This document shows positions 33,680 through 43,494 of a stretch of 64,000 nt of DNA, piece after piece (position 1 is the stretch's first letter; each line of letters opens with the position of its first letter). The notes under the pieces are model-generated. The model did not search any database. It had not been told where the DNA came from and worked only from the letters and a program-made list of their open reading frames with translations. The stretch comes from Fen-178 sp049516835 (GTDB lineage: Bacteria > Acidobacteriota > Terriglobia > Bryobacterales > Bryobacteraceae). The translations under genes and the position numbers were made by a program. The stretch covers positions 1 to 64,000 of the forward strand of contig JBEKSR010000006.1 in NCBI GenBank assembly GCA_049516835.1, in the 5' to 3' direction.

Positions 33680-33757
33680 ATGGGGGTTAGTTCTTAATCA
33701 TAGCCCCGATGATTGGGTTCGGCGAATTCTTACATAGCCGGGCAAGGGCAAGTCACT

Positions 33758-33775
33758 GGGGGCCGGGGCCAGCCT
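33758..33775 (+). repeat. short G-rich simple repeat
   Basis: CTGGGGGCCGGGGCCAGCC, related to the G-rich units at 15995 and 48826. It lies between the defence operon and the divergent esterase gene. Confidence 0.45.
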
Positions 33776-33830
33776 TCACTGTGGCGGCGGATTCTCTTCC
33801 GCGCCTCCTTATGCTAGACTGCGTTTCACC

Positions 33831-35408
33831 ATGAAACCTCGATCCCACGCACTCGCTACTGCTCTGCTCGCTCTCGCCGCGCCCGGCGTGCTGCTCGCGG
33901 ACGCCGCCTGCGATGCGCTCACTGCCGTGGCCCTGCCCCACACCACCATCAGCGCGCAATCCATCGGCGCGGGCACGTTCACGCCGCCCTATGGCAGCCC
34001 GCTCGACCGGCTCCCCGCATTCTGCCGCGCGGCCGGAGTCATCAGGCCCTCCAGCGATTCCTACATCCGGTTTGAGGTCTGGCTGCCCACCTCCGGGTGG
34101 AACGGCCGGTTCCTGGCGGCCGGCAACGGCGGCTTCGCCGGGGCCGTCGACTATAACGCGCTGGCGCGCGACCTCCGGCGCGGTTACGCCACCGCCGCCA
34201 CCGACACGGGGCACGAAGGCGACGGCACGGACGCGACCTGGGCTTTCAAACACCCGGAGAAGATCGTGGATTTCGGCTACCGCGCGCTGCATGAGACCAA
34301 CGTGAACGCCAAGAGCTTGATCCAGGCGTTCTACAGCCGGCCGGCGGCGCACTCCTATTTCGAGAGTTGTTCCGACGGCGGCCGCGAGGCGCTGATGGAA
34401 GCACAGCGCTTCCCCGAGGATTTCGACGGCATCCTCGCCGGCGCTCCCGCCAACTACTGGACGCACATGGTGGCTGGCGGCGTGGATGTTGTCCAGGCGC
34501 TATATGGCCGCGACCCCGCCGCGTATATCTCGAGCGTCAAGATCCCCGCCATCAATGCCGCCGTGCTGGCGGCCTGCGACGCGCAGGATGGCATCCAGGA
34601 CGGGATCGTCAACGACCCCACGCGGTGCCACTTCGACCCCGCCGTGCTCCTGTGTAAGGATGTGGAATCGCGCAATTGCCTGACCGCGCCGCAGGTGGCC
34701 TCTCTCAAACGCCTGTATGCGGGGAGCCAGCTCTTCCCCGGGATTATGCCCGGAGGCGAAACCGGCGGGGGCGGCTGGGGGAATTGGGTCTTGGGATCCG
34801 CCCCCGGCGGAAGCTCCGGCGCGCTCTACCTGGAGAACTATTTCCGCTACATGGTCTTCGACGACCCCGCCTGGAACGCACTCACCGCCGACGCGGCCGC
34901 CGCAGCGCGCGCCGCCGATCAGAAAACCGGGCAAGCTCTGAACGCCATCGACCCCGACCTGCGCCGCTTCCGCGCCCGCGGCGGCAAGCTCATCCTCTAC
35001 CACGGCTGGAACGATCCCGGCATCTCGCCCCTGAACACCATCAATTACTACAACAGCGTGGTGGCCGCTCTGGGCGCGCCGGACACGGAAAGCTTCGTGC
35101 GCCTCTATATGGCGCCGGGCATGCAGCATTGCAGCGGCGGGCCGGGGCCCAACTCGTTCGGGCAGTCGGGTCTCACCACTGCCAAAGGCCCCGAGTACGG
35201 CATTTACACGGCGCTCGAGCAGTGGGTGGAAAGCGGGGCCGCGCCCGGCGAAATCATCGCCACCAAGTATGTCGCTGACAATTCCGCGCGCGGCGTCCTG
35301 ATGACCCGCAAGTTATGCCCCTATCCCCAGGTGGCCACTTACAAGGGCACGGGTGATACCGACGATTACTCGAACTTCGCTTGCACCGCGCCGGGCCCCG
35401 CACGGTAG
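33831..35408 (+). CDS. Tannase/feruloyl esterase family alpha/beta hydrolase, secreted
   Basis: A 525-residue protein with an N-terminal signal peptide (SHALATALLALAAPGVLLADA, cleavage near residue 24). The nucleophile is in ESCSDGGREALMEAQRFPEDFDGILAGAPA (Ser near residue 182), and the family CS-D-HC arrangement is completed by the GMQHC motif near residue 430. A Ca-binding-like loop is seen in ACDAQDGIQDGIVNDP. Such enzymes hydrolyse gallate or ferulate esters of plant phenolics; the exact substrate is not predictable. The ATG is the first in frame after the repeat-bearing gap. It converges with the S9 peptidase gene 28 bases downstream. Confidence 0.9.
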   Translation: MKPRSHALATALLALAAPGVLLADAACDALTAVALPHTTISAQSIGAGTFTPPYGSPLDRLPAFCRAAGVIRPSSDSYIRFEVWLPTSGWNGRFLAAGNGGFAGAVDYNALARDLRRGYATAATDTGHEGDGTDATWAFKHPEKIVDFGYRALHETNVNAKSLIQAFYSRPAAHSYFESCSDGGREALMEAQRFPEDFDGILAGAPANYWTHMVAGGVDVVQALYGRDPAAYISSVKIPAINAAVLAACDAQDGIQDGIVNDPTRCHFDPAVLLCKDVESRNCLTAPQVASLKRLYAGSQLFPGIMPGGETGGGGWGNWVLGSAPGGSSGALYLENYFRYMVFDDPAWNALTADAAAAARAADQKTGQALNAIDPDLRRFRARGGKLILYHGWNDPGISPLNTINYYNSVVAALGAPDTESFVRLYMAPGMQHCSGGPGPNSFGQSGLTTAKGPEYGIYTALEQWVESGAAPGEIIATKYVADNSARGVLMTRKLCPYPQVATYKGTGDTDDYSNFACTAPGPAR

Positions 35409-35435
35409 CTGGTTCCGCGGCTTGCGCCGGCTATC

Positions 35436-37514
35436 TCACCGCGCGCCGGCGCCGGCGCCGGCGGTCGCCGCCGGCGTCTCCGGCGGCTTCAGATACTTGG
35501 CGTACCAAGCGAGGTAACGCTCCATGCGGTCCTTCTGGTAACTGGGCCGCGCGATGCCGTGGTTCTGGCCGGGATAGACGACCAGTTGGGTGGGCACGCC
35601 CAGGCTGCGCAGCGCCTCGTACATCTGCTCGCCGCCCACCAGCGGCACATTGAAGTCCCGCTCTCCGCCGAGGAAGAGCGTGGGCGTGGAGATCTGGTCG
35701 GCGTGCAGGAACGGATAGGAGATCCTGATCCACGGCTCCAGGCCGACCTTCCAGGGCGGGCCGATCTCTTCGTCGTACTGAACAATGTACTGGTCAACTC
35801 CGTAGAGCGCCATGGGGAAGGCCGTTCCGGCGCCGCTGGTGGCGGCCTTGAAGCGATGGTCCTTGGCGATGACGGCGTCGGTGAGGATGCCGCCGTAACT
35901 CCAGCCGCCCACTCCCAGACGGTTGGCGTCGGCCAGCCCGATCCCGACCACATAATCCATGGCGGCCAGCAGGTCGAGGACCTCCTTGTTGCCCCAGTCG
36001 GCCGCGATCACGGTCTGGTACTTTTCGCCGCGGCCGGAGCTGCCGCGGTAGTTCACGTTCACCACCACGTAGCCGTTGGCGGCGAAGATCTGCCGCTCGA
36101 AACTGAAGGCGTGCGAATCCTGCCCGTTGGGTCCGCCGTGGATGCGCAGCAGGGTGGGATACTTCCGGCCCGGCCCGTAGTCGGGCGGCTTCACCAGCAA
36201 CCCGTGCACTTCGTTGCCGTCTCTAGCTTGGCAACTGAACTCCTCGGTGGCGCCCAGATGCAGCTCGCCGAGCAAGGCGTCATTGTGGTGAGTGAGCGGG
36301 CGCAGGACGCCGTTCTCGAGCGCATGGACCTCGGCCTGGGCCGCGTCGGAGGCGGCCAGCACCGCGAGGCGCCCGTCCATACCCTGCGCCACGGCCGATA
36401 TCACGCTCGGCCCTTTGACCAGCCTCAATACTTCCCCGCCGCCAGCCGGAACACGCGCCAGATACTCCGAGCGGTCATCCGCCACCAGAAACAAAATGGA
36501 GGCGCCATCGGTAGTGAAGCGCGGCGCCGAGACCCCGCGATCCAGCTTGCCGGCCAGTATTTTCGGATCGCCGCCGGCGGCGGGCACAACCGCCAGGCGG
36601 GTCATGTTGTATGCGTTGTTTTTGGCGCCGGAGCTTTGCAGATAAACCAGCCGCGTGCCATCGGGGCTCCACTCGGGGCGCGCGCGCGAGGCCGACGCAC
36701 GCACGCCATCGTAGTGCGTCACCTGGCGGGGCGCGGCTCCGGCGCGCGCTTCGGTCACGTAAACGTTCCATGTGTCGTAGCGGTCGGCGTCCTTCCCCTC
36801 TTTGCCCAAAAAGGCGATCGACTGGCCGTCGGGCGACCAGTTGGGCGATGCCGCTTCGAGGCTTTCGGCCGTCAGCGCGTCCACTTTTTTCGCCGCGAGG
36901 TCGAAAAGGTAGAGCCGGGCGGGCGGCTGCGTCAGGTAGCCCACGATATCCTGTTTGAATTTGTAGCGCTCGATCACGATGGGCTTGGGGGGCTTGGGCG
37001 GCGTAGCGGGGTTGGGCGGCGCATCATCGGAAGGGTCGTTGGGGTCGCGATCCTGCATCACCAGCAGCAACCGTTTGGAATCGGGCGACCACTCGCACGA
37101 CGACAACCGGCCCTTGACCTCGGTGAGCTGCTGCGCCTCTCCGCCCATCCGGTCGAGCAGCCAAACCTGCGTGCCTTTGGCTCTGCCCGGGCGTCCCGAA
37201 AGAAAAGACAGATAGCGGCCGTCGGGGCTCCAGCGAGGGGCATTCTCGTTCTCGGGGCTGGAGGTGAGCCGCAACTGCCGGCTGCCATCCCAGCTCGCCA
37301 TCCACACGTCGGAATCGCTCTTGTCACCCGCCACATCCACCGAGTTAAGGGTGTACGCCACCCACTTCCCGTCCGGCGAGATCTGCGGGTCGCGCACGTC
37401 GCGGAAGCCGTAGATGTCGTCCAGCTTGAGCAGCCGCCGGCTGGCCGGCTGGGCGAAAACCAGGGAGGCGGCCAGCAGACCGATGGAAACACGGAACGCC
37501 GTAGCTTGGGTCAT
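35436..37514 (-). CDS. S9 family prolyl oligopeptidase/dipeptidyl peptidase, secreted
   Basis: A 692-residue serine peptidase with signal peptide (VSIGLLAASLVFAQ). The N-terminal beta-propeller shows repeated SPDGK/SPDGR/SPDSK/SPDGQ blades (TolB/WD40-like), with a Pro-rich insert DDAPPNPATPPKPPKP. The C-terminal alpha/beta hydrolase has HGGPNGQDSHAF, the nucleophile GGWSYGG (Ser near 540) and the catalytic His in PGQNHGIARP (near 649). It belongs to the S9B/S9C group of acylaminoacyl or dipeptidyl peptidases acting on peptides outside the cytoplasm. The C-terminal tail (AATAGAGAGAR) is low complexity. The gene is single and convergent with the tannase. Confidence 0.92.
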   Translation of the reverse strand: MTQATAFRVSIGLLAASLVFAQPASRRLLKLDDIYGFRDVRDPQISPDGKWVAYTLNSVDVAGDKSDSDVWMASWDGSRQLRLTSSPENENAPRWSPDGRYLSFLSGRPGRAKGTQVWLLDRMGGEAQQLTEVKGRLSSCEWSPDSKRLLLVMQDRDPNDPSDDAPPNPATPPKPPKPIVIERYKFKQDIVGYLTQPPARLYLFDLAAKKVDALTAESLEAASPNWSPDGQSIAFLGKEGKDADRYDTWNVYVTEARAGAAPRQVTHYDGVRASASRARPEWSPDGTRLVYLQSSGAKNNAYNMTRLAVVPAAGGDPKILAGKLDRGVSAPRFTTDGASILFLVADDRSEYLARVPAGGGEVLRLVKGPSVISAVAQGMDGRLAVLAASDAAQAEVHALENGVLRPLTHHNDALLGELHLGATEEFSCQARDGNEVHGLLVKPPDYGPGRKYPTLLRIHGGPNGQDSHAFSFERQIFAANGYVVVNVNYRGSSGRGEKYQTVIAADWGNKEVLDLLAAMDYVVGIGLADANRLGVGGWSYGGILTDAVIAKDHRFKAATSGAGTAFPMALYGVDQYIVQYDEEIGPPWKVGLEPWIRISYPFLHADQISTPTLFLGGERDFNVPLVGGEQMYEALRSLGVPTQLVVYPGQNHGIARPSYQKDRMERYLAWYAKYLKPPETPAATAGAGAGAR

Positions 37515-37560
37515 GAGCTTACGAGTCTAGCAAAGCGCGCTGGTTGCCTGCCGCGCCCGC

Positions 37561-38211
37561 CATGCGGCCCACTCTCCAGCACACCTGGCCTCTGCTGAAC
37601 CAGCGTCTCGGCGTGGAACTGTGGCTCAAGCACGAGAATCAAACGCCCGTGGGATCGTTCAAGATCAGGGGCGGCTTGGTCTACTTCCGGCATCTCAGGC
37701 GCTCGCGGCGGGGCGTCACGCGCGTGGTCGCGGCGACGCGCGGAAACTTCGGACAAGCCGTCGGATTCGCCGCGCGCCGGGAGGGCATGGAAGCCATCGT
37801 ATACGTTCCCCGGGGGAACAGCGAATCCAAGAACCGCGCCATGCGCGGTCTCGGAATTACCCTGGTGGAACACGGCGGGGATTTCGAAGAAGCCCGCCAG
37901 GAAGCCCTGCGGCGCGCCCGGCGGAAACCAGAATCGCCGACGGGGTGGCTTGCTCGACGCCGGAACCGGAGGCGCTCGACATCATTTGGCGGCACGTCGC
38001 TCGCGTGGTCATGGTGACGGATGACGAAATCGCGGTGGCCATGCGCGTCCTGTTCGACGACACCCACAACGTCGCCGAAGGAGCCGGCGCAGCCGCCCTC
38101 GCCGCGATCATCCAGGAGAGACGGCAATTGAGCGGCAAGCGGGTCGCGGCGGTGTTGAGCGGCGGCAATGTCGACCGGGATGTCTACCGCGAGGTATTAG
38201 ACGGCAGGTGA
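37561..38211 (+). pseudogene. Threonine dehydratase-like PLP enzyme, copy A, with 256-bp deletion and frameshift
   Basis: The 5' part encodes KHENQTPVGSFKIRGG (PLP lysine in SFKIRG) and the ATRGNFGQAVGFAARR substrate loop, typical of fold-type II threonine/serine dehydratases. At 37920 the sequence jumps from RARR directly to the region encoding PAETRIADGV; the corresponding 256 bp are present in copy B (39041-39296). The loss lies between two GGCGCGCCCG repeats and shifts the frame, so the second half is read only after a frame change and ends VLDGR. The first 60 residues of a normal enzyme also appear short. The gene starts 47 bp from the divergent S9 peptidase. Non-functional as it stands. 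Confidence 0.8.
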
Positions 38212-38262
38212 CTGGCGGAGAGGGGGGGATGCGAACCCCCGGTAGAGGTTTAAGCCCCTACG
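37814..38262 (+). repeat. direct repeat, copy A (dehydratase 3' part plus tRNA-Ser 3' part)
   Basis: Matches 38934-39638 with a 256-bp internal deletion and scattered substitutions (for example AATTAC versus AGTAAC, CGACGCC versus CGGCGCC). The homology starts at GGGAACAGCG inside the dehydratase gene and stops inside the tRNA-Ser variable arm at CCCCTACG. Confidence 0.9.
38213..38262 (-). pseudogene. 3' fragment of tRNA-Ser
   Basis: Fifty bases identical, except for two substitutions, to the 3' half of the tRNA-Ser at 39589-39682: CCA end, acceptor strand, T arm and most of the variable arm. The anticodon and D arms are missing. One change hits the T-loop (GATGCGAA against GATTCGAA on the plus strand). 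Confidence 0.88.
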
Positions 38263-38350
38263 GACAACAGCATGACCAGTACGTGGAGGGACCCGTCCGG
38301 GTCTCCCCAACGACACACCTGCACATGGTGGATAAGAAGGAGTAGGCCCT

Positions 38351-38617
38351 TCAGAACAGATCCGAATGCGTGCCGGTGCGGACGAGGTGCAGGTCGCCGC
38401 CGTCGATTTTGTAGATCAGTAGCCAATCCGGCTCGATGTGGCAATCGCGGAAGTGCCTCCAGTCGCCGCCGAGCGGGTGGTCCTTATAGCGCGGCGGCAA
38501 GGGACTTCCCTCGAACAGCAGCAGGATCACCTCGCGCAACTTCGCCATGTCCTTGCCGCGTTTCTGTGCGAGTTTCACGTCGCGCCGAAACTGCGCGCCT
38601 TCCACCGGGTTCCGCAC
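38351..38617 (-). CDS. YafQ/RelE-family mRNA interferase toxin
   Basis: An 88-residue ParE/RelE-superfamily toxin of the YafQ type: FRRDVKLAQKRGKDMAKLREVILLLFEGSPLPPRYKDHPLGGDWRHFRDCHIEPDWLLIYKIDGGDLHLVRTGTHSDLF. Active-site His residues in DHPLGG..HFRDCHIEPDWLLIY and the terminal Phe are as in YafQ, which cuts mRNA at the ribosome. The GTG start lies four bases after the antitoxin stop. The module sits between the two copies of the broken dehydratase repeat. Confidence 0.93.
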   Translation of the reverse strand: MRNPVEGAQFRRDVKLAQKRGKDMAKLREVILLLFEGSPLPPRYKDHPLGGDWRHFRDCHIEPDWLLIYKIDGGDLHLVRTGTHSDLF

Positions 38618-38621
38618 CGAA

Positions 38622-38876
38622 TCAGATTCCCAAGTCCTTGAAGAGCGCGCCCGCGGAGGTCAGACGCTTTCCCTTGCGCTTGTCGGCGGCGCGCATCGCC
38701 TTCACGGTCGTCGCGTTCGGAACCTTCACATCGAATGGAAGGGCCTTCTCCGCGGCCACGCGGATCAGCAGCATGCGCACGGCGTGGGAGACGGAGATTC
38801 CCATCCCGGCCAGTGTCTTCGCGGCCCGGTGCTTCGTCTTCTCATCCACGCGAACGTGGACCATCGTCGTCGCCAT
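38622..38876 (-). CDS. RelB/DinJ-family antitoxin
   Basis: An 84-residue antitoxin with the ribbon-helix-helix start TTMVHVRVDEKTKHRAAKTLAGMGISVSHAVRMLLIRVAAEKALPFDV, typical of RelB/DinJ. AAGGAG lies nine bases before the ATG at 38876. A perfect 19-bp palindrome (38891-38909) is placed just upstream for autoregulation by the antitoxin-toxin complex. The C-terminal tail would neutralise the YafQ-type toxin encoded next. Confidence 0.92.
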   Translation of the reverse strand: MATTMVHVRVDEKTKHRAAKTLAGMGISVSHAVRMLLIRVAAEKALPFDVKVPNATTVKAMRAADKRKGKRLTSAGALFKDLGI

Positions 38877-38890
38877 GATTTTGGTCTCCT

Positions 38891-38909
38891 TGAGATACAT
38901 TGTATCTCA
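38891..38909. promoter_or_regulatory. 19-bp palindromic operator of the RelB/YafQ module
   Basis: TGAGATACA, one base, TGTATCTCA: perfect 9-bp arms, 15 bp upstream of the antitoxin ATG and overlapping the expected -10 region. Position and symmetry match RHH-antitoxin operators. Confidence 0.75.
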
Positions 38910-38933
38910 CCGCTCGGCCGCGCGTTCGGAACC

Positions 38934-39682
<749 letters not shown>

Positions 39683-39781
39683 GGGAGATGAAATGGTCCG
39701 TAACCGCATCGTACCACAAGCAGCGGCGGATTGACGCCTTCGAAAGGCGGAGACTACAATTGAAGTGCAGTCGAGTGATGT

Positions 39782-39858
39782 GCGCCCGTAGCTCAGCTGG
39801 ATAGAGCGTTTGCCTCCGGAGCAAAAGGTCGGCAGTTCGAATCTGCCCGGGCGTACCA
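39782..39858 (+). tRNA. tRNA-Arg (anticodon CCG)
   Basis: A 77-nt tRNA with encoded CCA. The acceptor stem is GCGCCCG with CGGGCGT, the D arm is GCTCAGCTGGATAGAGC, the anticodon loop CTCCGGA gives CCG, and the T arm is GGCAG/TTCGAAT/CTGCC. It is transcribed divergently from tRNA-Ser, with about 100 bp between them. Confidence 0.96.
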
Positions 39859-39925
39859 TTCCATACGCGACCAAAATCCCTCGCGGCCGGGGGGCCGTCC
39901 CGACAAAAGGCGATCGTCTAGCTCC

Positions 39926-42589
39926 CTACGGCCGAATGATGTAATCCGGCCAGCAGGTCTGGATCTGATCGGGGGAAGCCGAGAACAGATCGAGTTCGCC
40001 GATCCCCAGCCGGATCACGTTGCTCGATGCGCTTACAGGCTGAGCGAACTTCGGATCCAGGATCTTGGCGATCTGGTCGCGCGCGCCTTCCAGATGCGCC
40101 TTGCTCTCCCGGTCCGTGGCCTTCGCCAGGGCGGCGGCGATCGACGCGTTCAGCGACCGCAGCTCGGCGCGGTAGAGCGACTTCTCATCGGCGCTGGCGG
40201 CGGCCGGAAGCAGCGCCAGCATCTCGGCGGGTATCCCGGCGGGAATGGAGGGCGCCGCGCCGTTGATCTTGTTGTTCACCAGGTCGAGGTAGGCGTGCTG
40301 CAAGTTGCGGCGGTAGGCGTCGACCTTCACTTGCGGGGCGTCCAGCTCCTTCCAGAGGCCCTTCCGCACGGTGGCCAGGAAATCGGAGGGCGTATAGGCG
40401 GCGCTGCCGTCCACGGCTTCCTGCTCCACCACGCGGGCGAAACGCGCGCTGCTCAGCAGGTTGGTTAAGACGGTGTTCTGGGCGTTGCGGATGCGGCCGA
40501 GAACGCCGGTCGGTTCGATGCGCCGCAGGATTTGCGGATCGATCGCCCAGGTTGGCGTAGTGAAGGCGTTTTCGTTGAGGAATTTCACCGCCGCTTCCTG
40601 GCGCGCCTTGGGCACCGGGGTGAACAGAAGGCCCTCCTGCCCAACATATTTTTCGCGCGTGTCGAACCCGCCGACGATCGCCGCCACGTGTCCCATCTCG
40701 ATCGTCCACTGCCCGAGCATGCGTCCGTAAAGCTCGGCCAGATCGTCGTAGGGCTCGCCCTGCTTGGCGGTGGTGGCGGGCATCAGCATCTTGGCCACGC
40801 GTTCGAGGTTCTTCACGCCCAGGGCGGTGGATTTGATGGCGTCGGCGTCGCCGATGGCTTCGGTGAGCTCGCCGGGGTCCGAACCGGCCGAGTTGTAGGT
40901 CGAGAATCGAAACCACGGCGTGGTGTCCTGCTGGTGCGCCCACTTGTCGAGCGTGGGCTTCTCCTCCTCCGCGGTCTTGGCGTCGGGGATGGGTGTATAG
41001 CCCCACTTGGTGGCCCAAACGTCATACGGACCGATTCTGGGCACCAGGTCTTCGACGGCCACGTGGTCTTCGGGCTGGGCCACATAGTCGAAGCGCGCGT
41101 AGTCCATGATGGAGGGCGCCGCGCCCATCTTGTGCATCCACTCCTTGTCGCGCACCTTCTCCTGCGGATAAGTGGAGCTGGCTTTCATGTTGTGCTGGAA
41201 GCCCAGGGTGTGGCCCACTTCATGCGCCACCACGTACTCCAGCAGCCGGCCCATCAGGTCGTCCGGCAGCGGCAGCTTCTGCGCGCGCGGGTCGAGCGGG
41301 CCGACCTGCACAAAGTACCAGGCGCGCTGAAGGTTCATGATGTTGTGATAGAACTGGATGGGCGCGTTGAGGATTTCGCCGGTGCGCGGGTCGTGAATAT
41401 TCGGCCCCATGGCGTTCTCGATGGTGGAGGGCAGCCAGCGGATGACGGAGTTGCGCACGTCCTCGGGGCTGAACTCGGGGTCCTCCTCGGGCGTCGGCGC
41501 GATCTTGGCGATGATGGCGTTCCGGAAGCCGGCGGCTTCGAAGGCCGGCTGCCAGTCTTCCACGCCTTTCTTCAACCACTCGCGCCACTTCACGGGCGTG
41601 GCCGAATCGATGTAGTAAACCAGGGGCTTCACCGGCTCGGACACGGCGGCGCTGGGGTCCTTCTTTTCCAGGCGCCAGCGGTCGATGTAGCGGACGCGCG
41701 GCGCGCGGTGCTCATCCTTGCTGTAGTCCATCAGGCTGGTGCTGAAGTAGCCGACGCGCTCATCGAACACCCGCGGCATCATGGGCTTTTCAGGCAGCTT
41801 CACCATGCTGTGATGCAGCACGATGGTGGCGCTTCCGGGCCGCATCTGTCCGCCGCCCAGGACAGTCGAAGGCACCGGCACCGGCACCGGCGCCGCCGTT
41901 CCCATGCCCGCTGGTGTCTGCGTGCGCGTGTAGGTCATGGTGGCTTCGGCTTCGATGTTCTCGGGATAGGCGGAGATGCGCTCGATGAAAGAGCGCGTGG
42001 CGTCCAGAGTGGTGGCGCCCAGCCGCTGGCGCGCGCCGATCTCGGGGACGTCGGTCGAGAACAGCCGCGTCACCTCGATGACCGGCGCGCCGTCCTTGGC
42101 GAACGCGGCCACCGGAAAAGTCATAACGATGGTGCTGTTGTTGGCCGCATCCACCGCCTCCGCGATGGGCGTCTTGGGATCGGCGACCACCTCGTAGTTG
42201 TTCTCGCGAAGATGAACCTTGTTGCCATTCAGCTCCCAATGGACCACGCGCTCGGTCAATTCCTGGTTGCCGTACCCGACTCCCATGGTTGTCTTGGCGA
42301 TGGACGTGTTCCAGAGGAACACCTTGCCAAGTTCACTCTTGGGGATTTCGTAGTAGTACTTTTCCTTGATCTGGTGCACGGTGAAGATGCCCTTCTTCGA
42401 CTTGGCATCCTTGGTGATCACCTTCTCATAAGGCTGCGGTTCCTGCGTCGGCGGAGTGACGCCGGGCCGCGCCGCGCCCGTCGGCGGCGTCGGCGGCGTC
42501 TGGCCTTCGGGCGCCGGCGGAGGCTCCTGCGCGGCCAGCACTACGGCGGCGCAGAAGGTTAACAAAACGGCATGAGGTAATCGGTTCAT
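39926..42589 (-). CDS. Secreted zinc-dependent metalloprotease (HEXXH, DUF5117/DUF4953-like)
   Basis: An 887-residue protein with signal peptide (LLTFCAAVVLAAQ) and a Pro-rich linker (PPPAPEGQTPPTPPTG). The zinc motif is VVAHEVGHTLGFQHN (about 450-464), the extended metzincin-like HEXXHxxGxxH; the conserved SIMDYARFDYVAQPED downstream contains the Met-turn. The N-terminal half matches the domain found before this protease in many Bacteroidota and Acidobacteriota. It probably degrades proteins in the periplasm or outside. A His at the third ligand position (FQHN) is intact. The gene is transcribed alone from the repeat-rich gap upstream. Confidence 0.88.
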   Translation of the reverse strand: MNRLPHAVLLTFCAAVVLAAQEPPPAPEGQTPPTPPTGAARPGVTPPTQEPQPYEKVITKDAKSKKGIFTVHQIKEKYYYEIPKSELGKVFLWNTSIAKTTMGVGYGNQELTERVVHWELNGNKVHLRENNYEVVADPKTPIAEAVDAANNSTIVMTFPVAAFAKDGAPVIEVTRLFSTDVPEIGARQRLGATTLDATRSFIERISAYPENIEAEATMTYTRTQTPAGMGTAAPVPVPVPSTVLGGGQMRPGSATIVLHHSMVKLPEKPMMPRVFDERVGYFSTSLMDYSKDEHRAPRVRYIDRWRLEKKDPSAAVSEPVKPLVYYIDSATPVKWREWLKKGVEDWQPAFEAAGFRNAIIAKIAPTPEEDPEFSPEDVRNSVIRWLPSTIENAMGPNIHDPRTGEILNAPIQFYHNIMNLQRAWYFVQVGPLDPRAQKLPLPDDLMGRLLEYVVAHEVGHTLGFQHNMKASSTYPQEKVRDKEWMHKMGAAPSIMDYARFDYVAQPEDHVAVEDLVPRIGPYDVWATKWGYTPIPDAKTAEEEKPTLDKWAHQQDTTPWFRFSTYNSAGSDPGELTEAIGDADAIKSTALGVKNLERVAKMLMPATTAKQGEPYDDLAELYGRMLGQWTIEMGHVAAIVGGFDTREKYVGQEGLLFTPVPKARQEAAVKFLNENAFTTPTWAIDPQILRRIEPTGVLGRIRNAQNTVLTNLLSSARFARVVEQEAVDGSAAYTPSDFLATVRKGLWKELDAPQVKVDAYRRNLQHAYLDLVNNKINGAAPSIPAGIPAEMLALLPAAASADEKSLYRAELRSLNASIAAALAKATDRESKAHLEGARDQIAKILDPKFAQPVSASSNVIRLGIGELDLFSASPDQIQTCWPDYIIRP

Positions 42590-43494
42590 CTTCGCTCCTT
42601 CTCGGGGGGACGAGGATTATGTTAGCAAGCGGTGGGGTGGATGTGCGAAACGAAGCCAATTCTTCACCGCAGAGACGCCGGACGCTGAGAAAAACAAAAG
42701 ACGAAATGGGGGCGTGCGGGGATTGGGGCTGTGTACTGCTTGACCGGGGGATTTGAGAGCGCGGAGACAGCGGAGATCGCGGAGAACAAAAGACACTGCG
42801 GGTGTGAGAAACGGACTTGATCGGGAGTTCGTTGCGGCGGCCGGGGCTAAGGGATAGGACTTCCCCTCGGTTTGTCGCCGTGCGTATTTTCCGGCCGCCA
42901 ATGGTTTGAGCCGCGCCTGCGAGTCATAGATAGATGCTGAGTAGCTCTACATAAGCATTCGATTCGACGCCTTAGCTCTATGAAGACCTACGGGGAGCCG
43001 TTAGGCCGATCCCGCGGCATTATGGAACCAGTTCCAATGTCTCCCGTCGCCGCTCGACGACGCGAAGCCTTTCTAGGGGCTGCCGGGAGTTCATTACCAC
43101 CTCAGTTGCAACGCTTCGTGGCCACGAAGAAAACCGTGGAAGGAATTGTGGTGGGCAACCCCTCCTGTTCTCACAGTACCACACGACTCCAAGCGTTTGA
43201 CGGTAAGTGGTTGAAACTACAAGGGAAAAAAGTTGTGACTCAAAAAGGTTTGCTCAACGGCTCGAAGCCACAACCATCTTTTGATTTCGTCGTCGGTGTA
43301 TCCCTCAAAGCCCATAGAGCGGATTCGTAGCGCTCCACACCCAGGGAAATCGCGCAACTGCATGGATGGCGCCACAATCAACTGCCCACTAACCGTCTCG
43401 GGCACTGGAGCGGATCGGGTGCCCGGTAGTAAGTGCTCCTCCTTCAGTGATGCCTGAGATTAGGCCCGTCCCCGGTTTTCAACTCGGCCACGAT
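42590..43494. other. 900-bp intergenic region with repeat remnants, no convincing gene
   Basis: Contains GCGAAACGAAGCCAATTCTT (near 42650), akin to the tandem repeats at 21665-22138; a GCGGAGA-type microrepeat (42760-42790: GAGCGCGGAGACAGCGGAGA); and the GTGACTCAAAAAGGTTTGCTC element (near 43234) shared with 22291. A plus-strand frame at 42980-43330 shows no coding character I recognise. Confidence 0.6.

Noticed and set aside
35559..37598. 679-codon plus-strand frame opposite the S9 peptidase
   Set aside because: Antisense shadow of a clear peptidase gene; no motifs.
38547..38933. 5' extension of dehydratase copy B
   Set aside because: The frame is open only because it runs antisense through the toxin-antitoxin genes; the amino acids do not match any dehydratase N-terminus.
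40532..42562. 676-codon plus-strand frame opposite the metalloprotease
   Set aside because: Antisense shadow, no family resemblance.
42980..43330. Plus-strand 116-codon frame in the intergenic region
   Set aside because: Overlaps the dispersed element at 43202, no ribosome site, and composition like the surrounding repeats.
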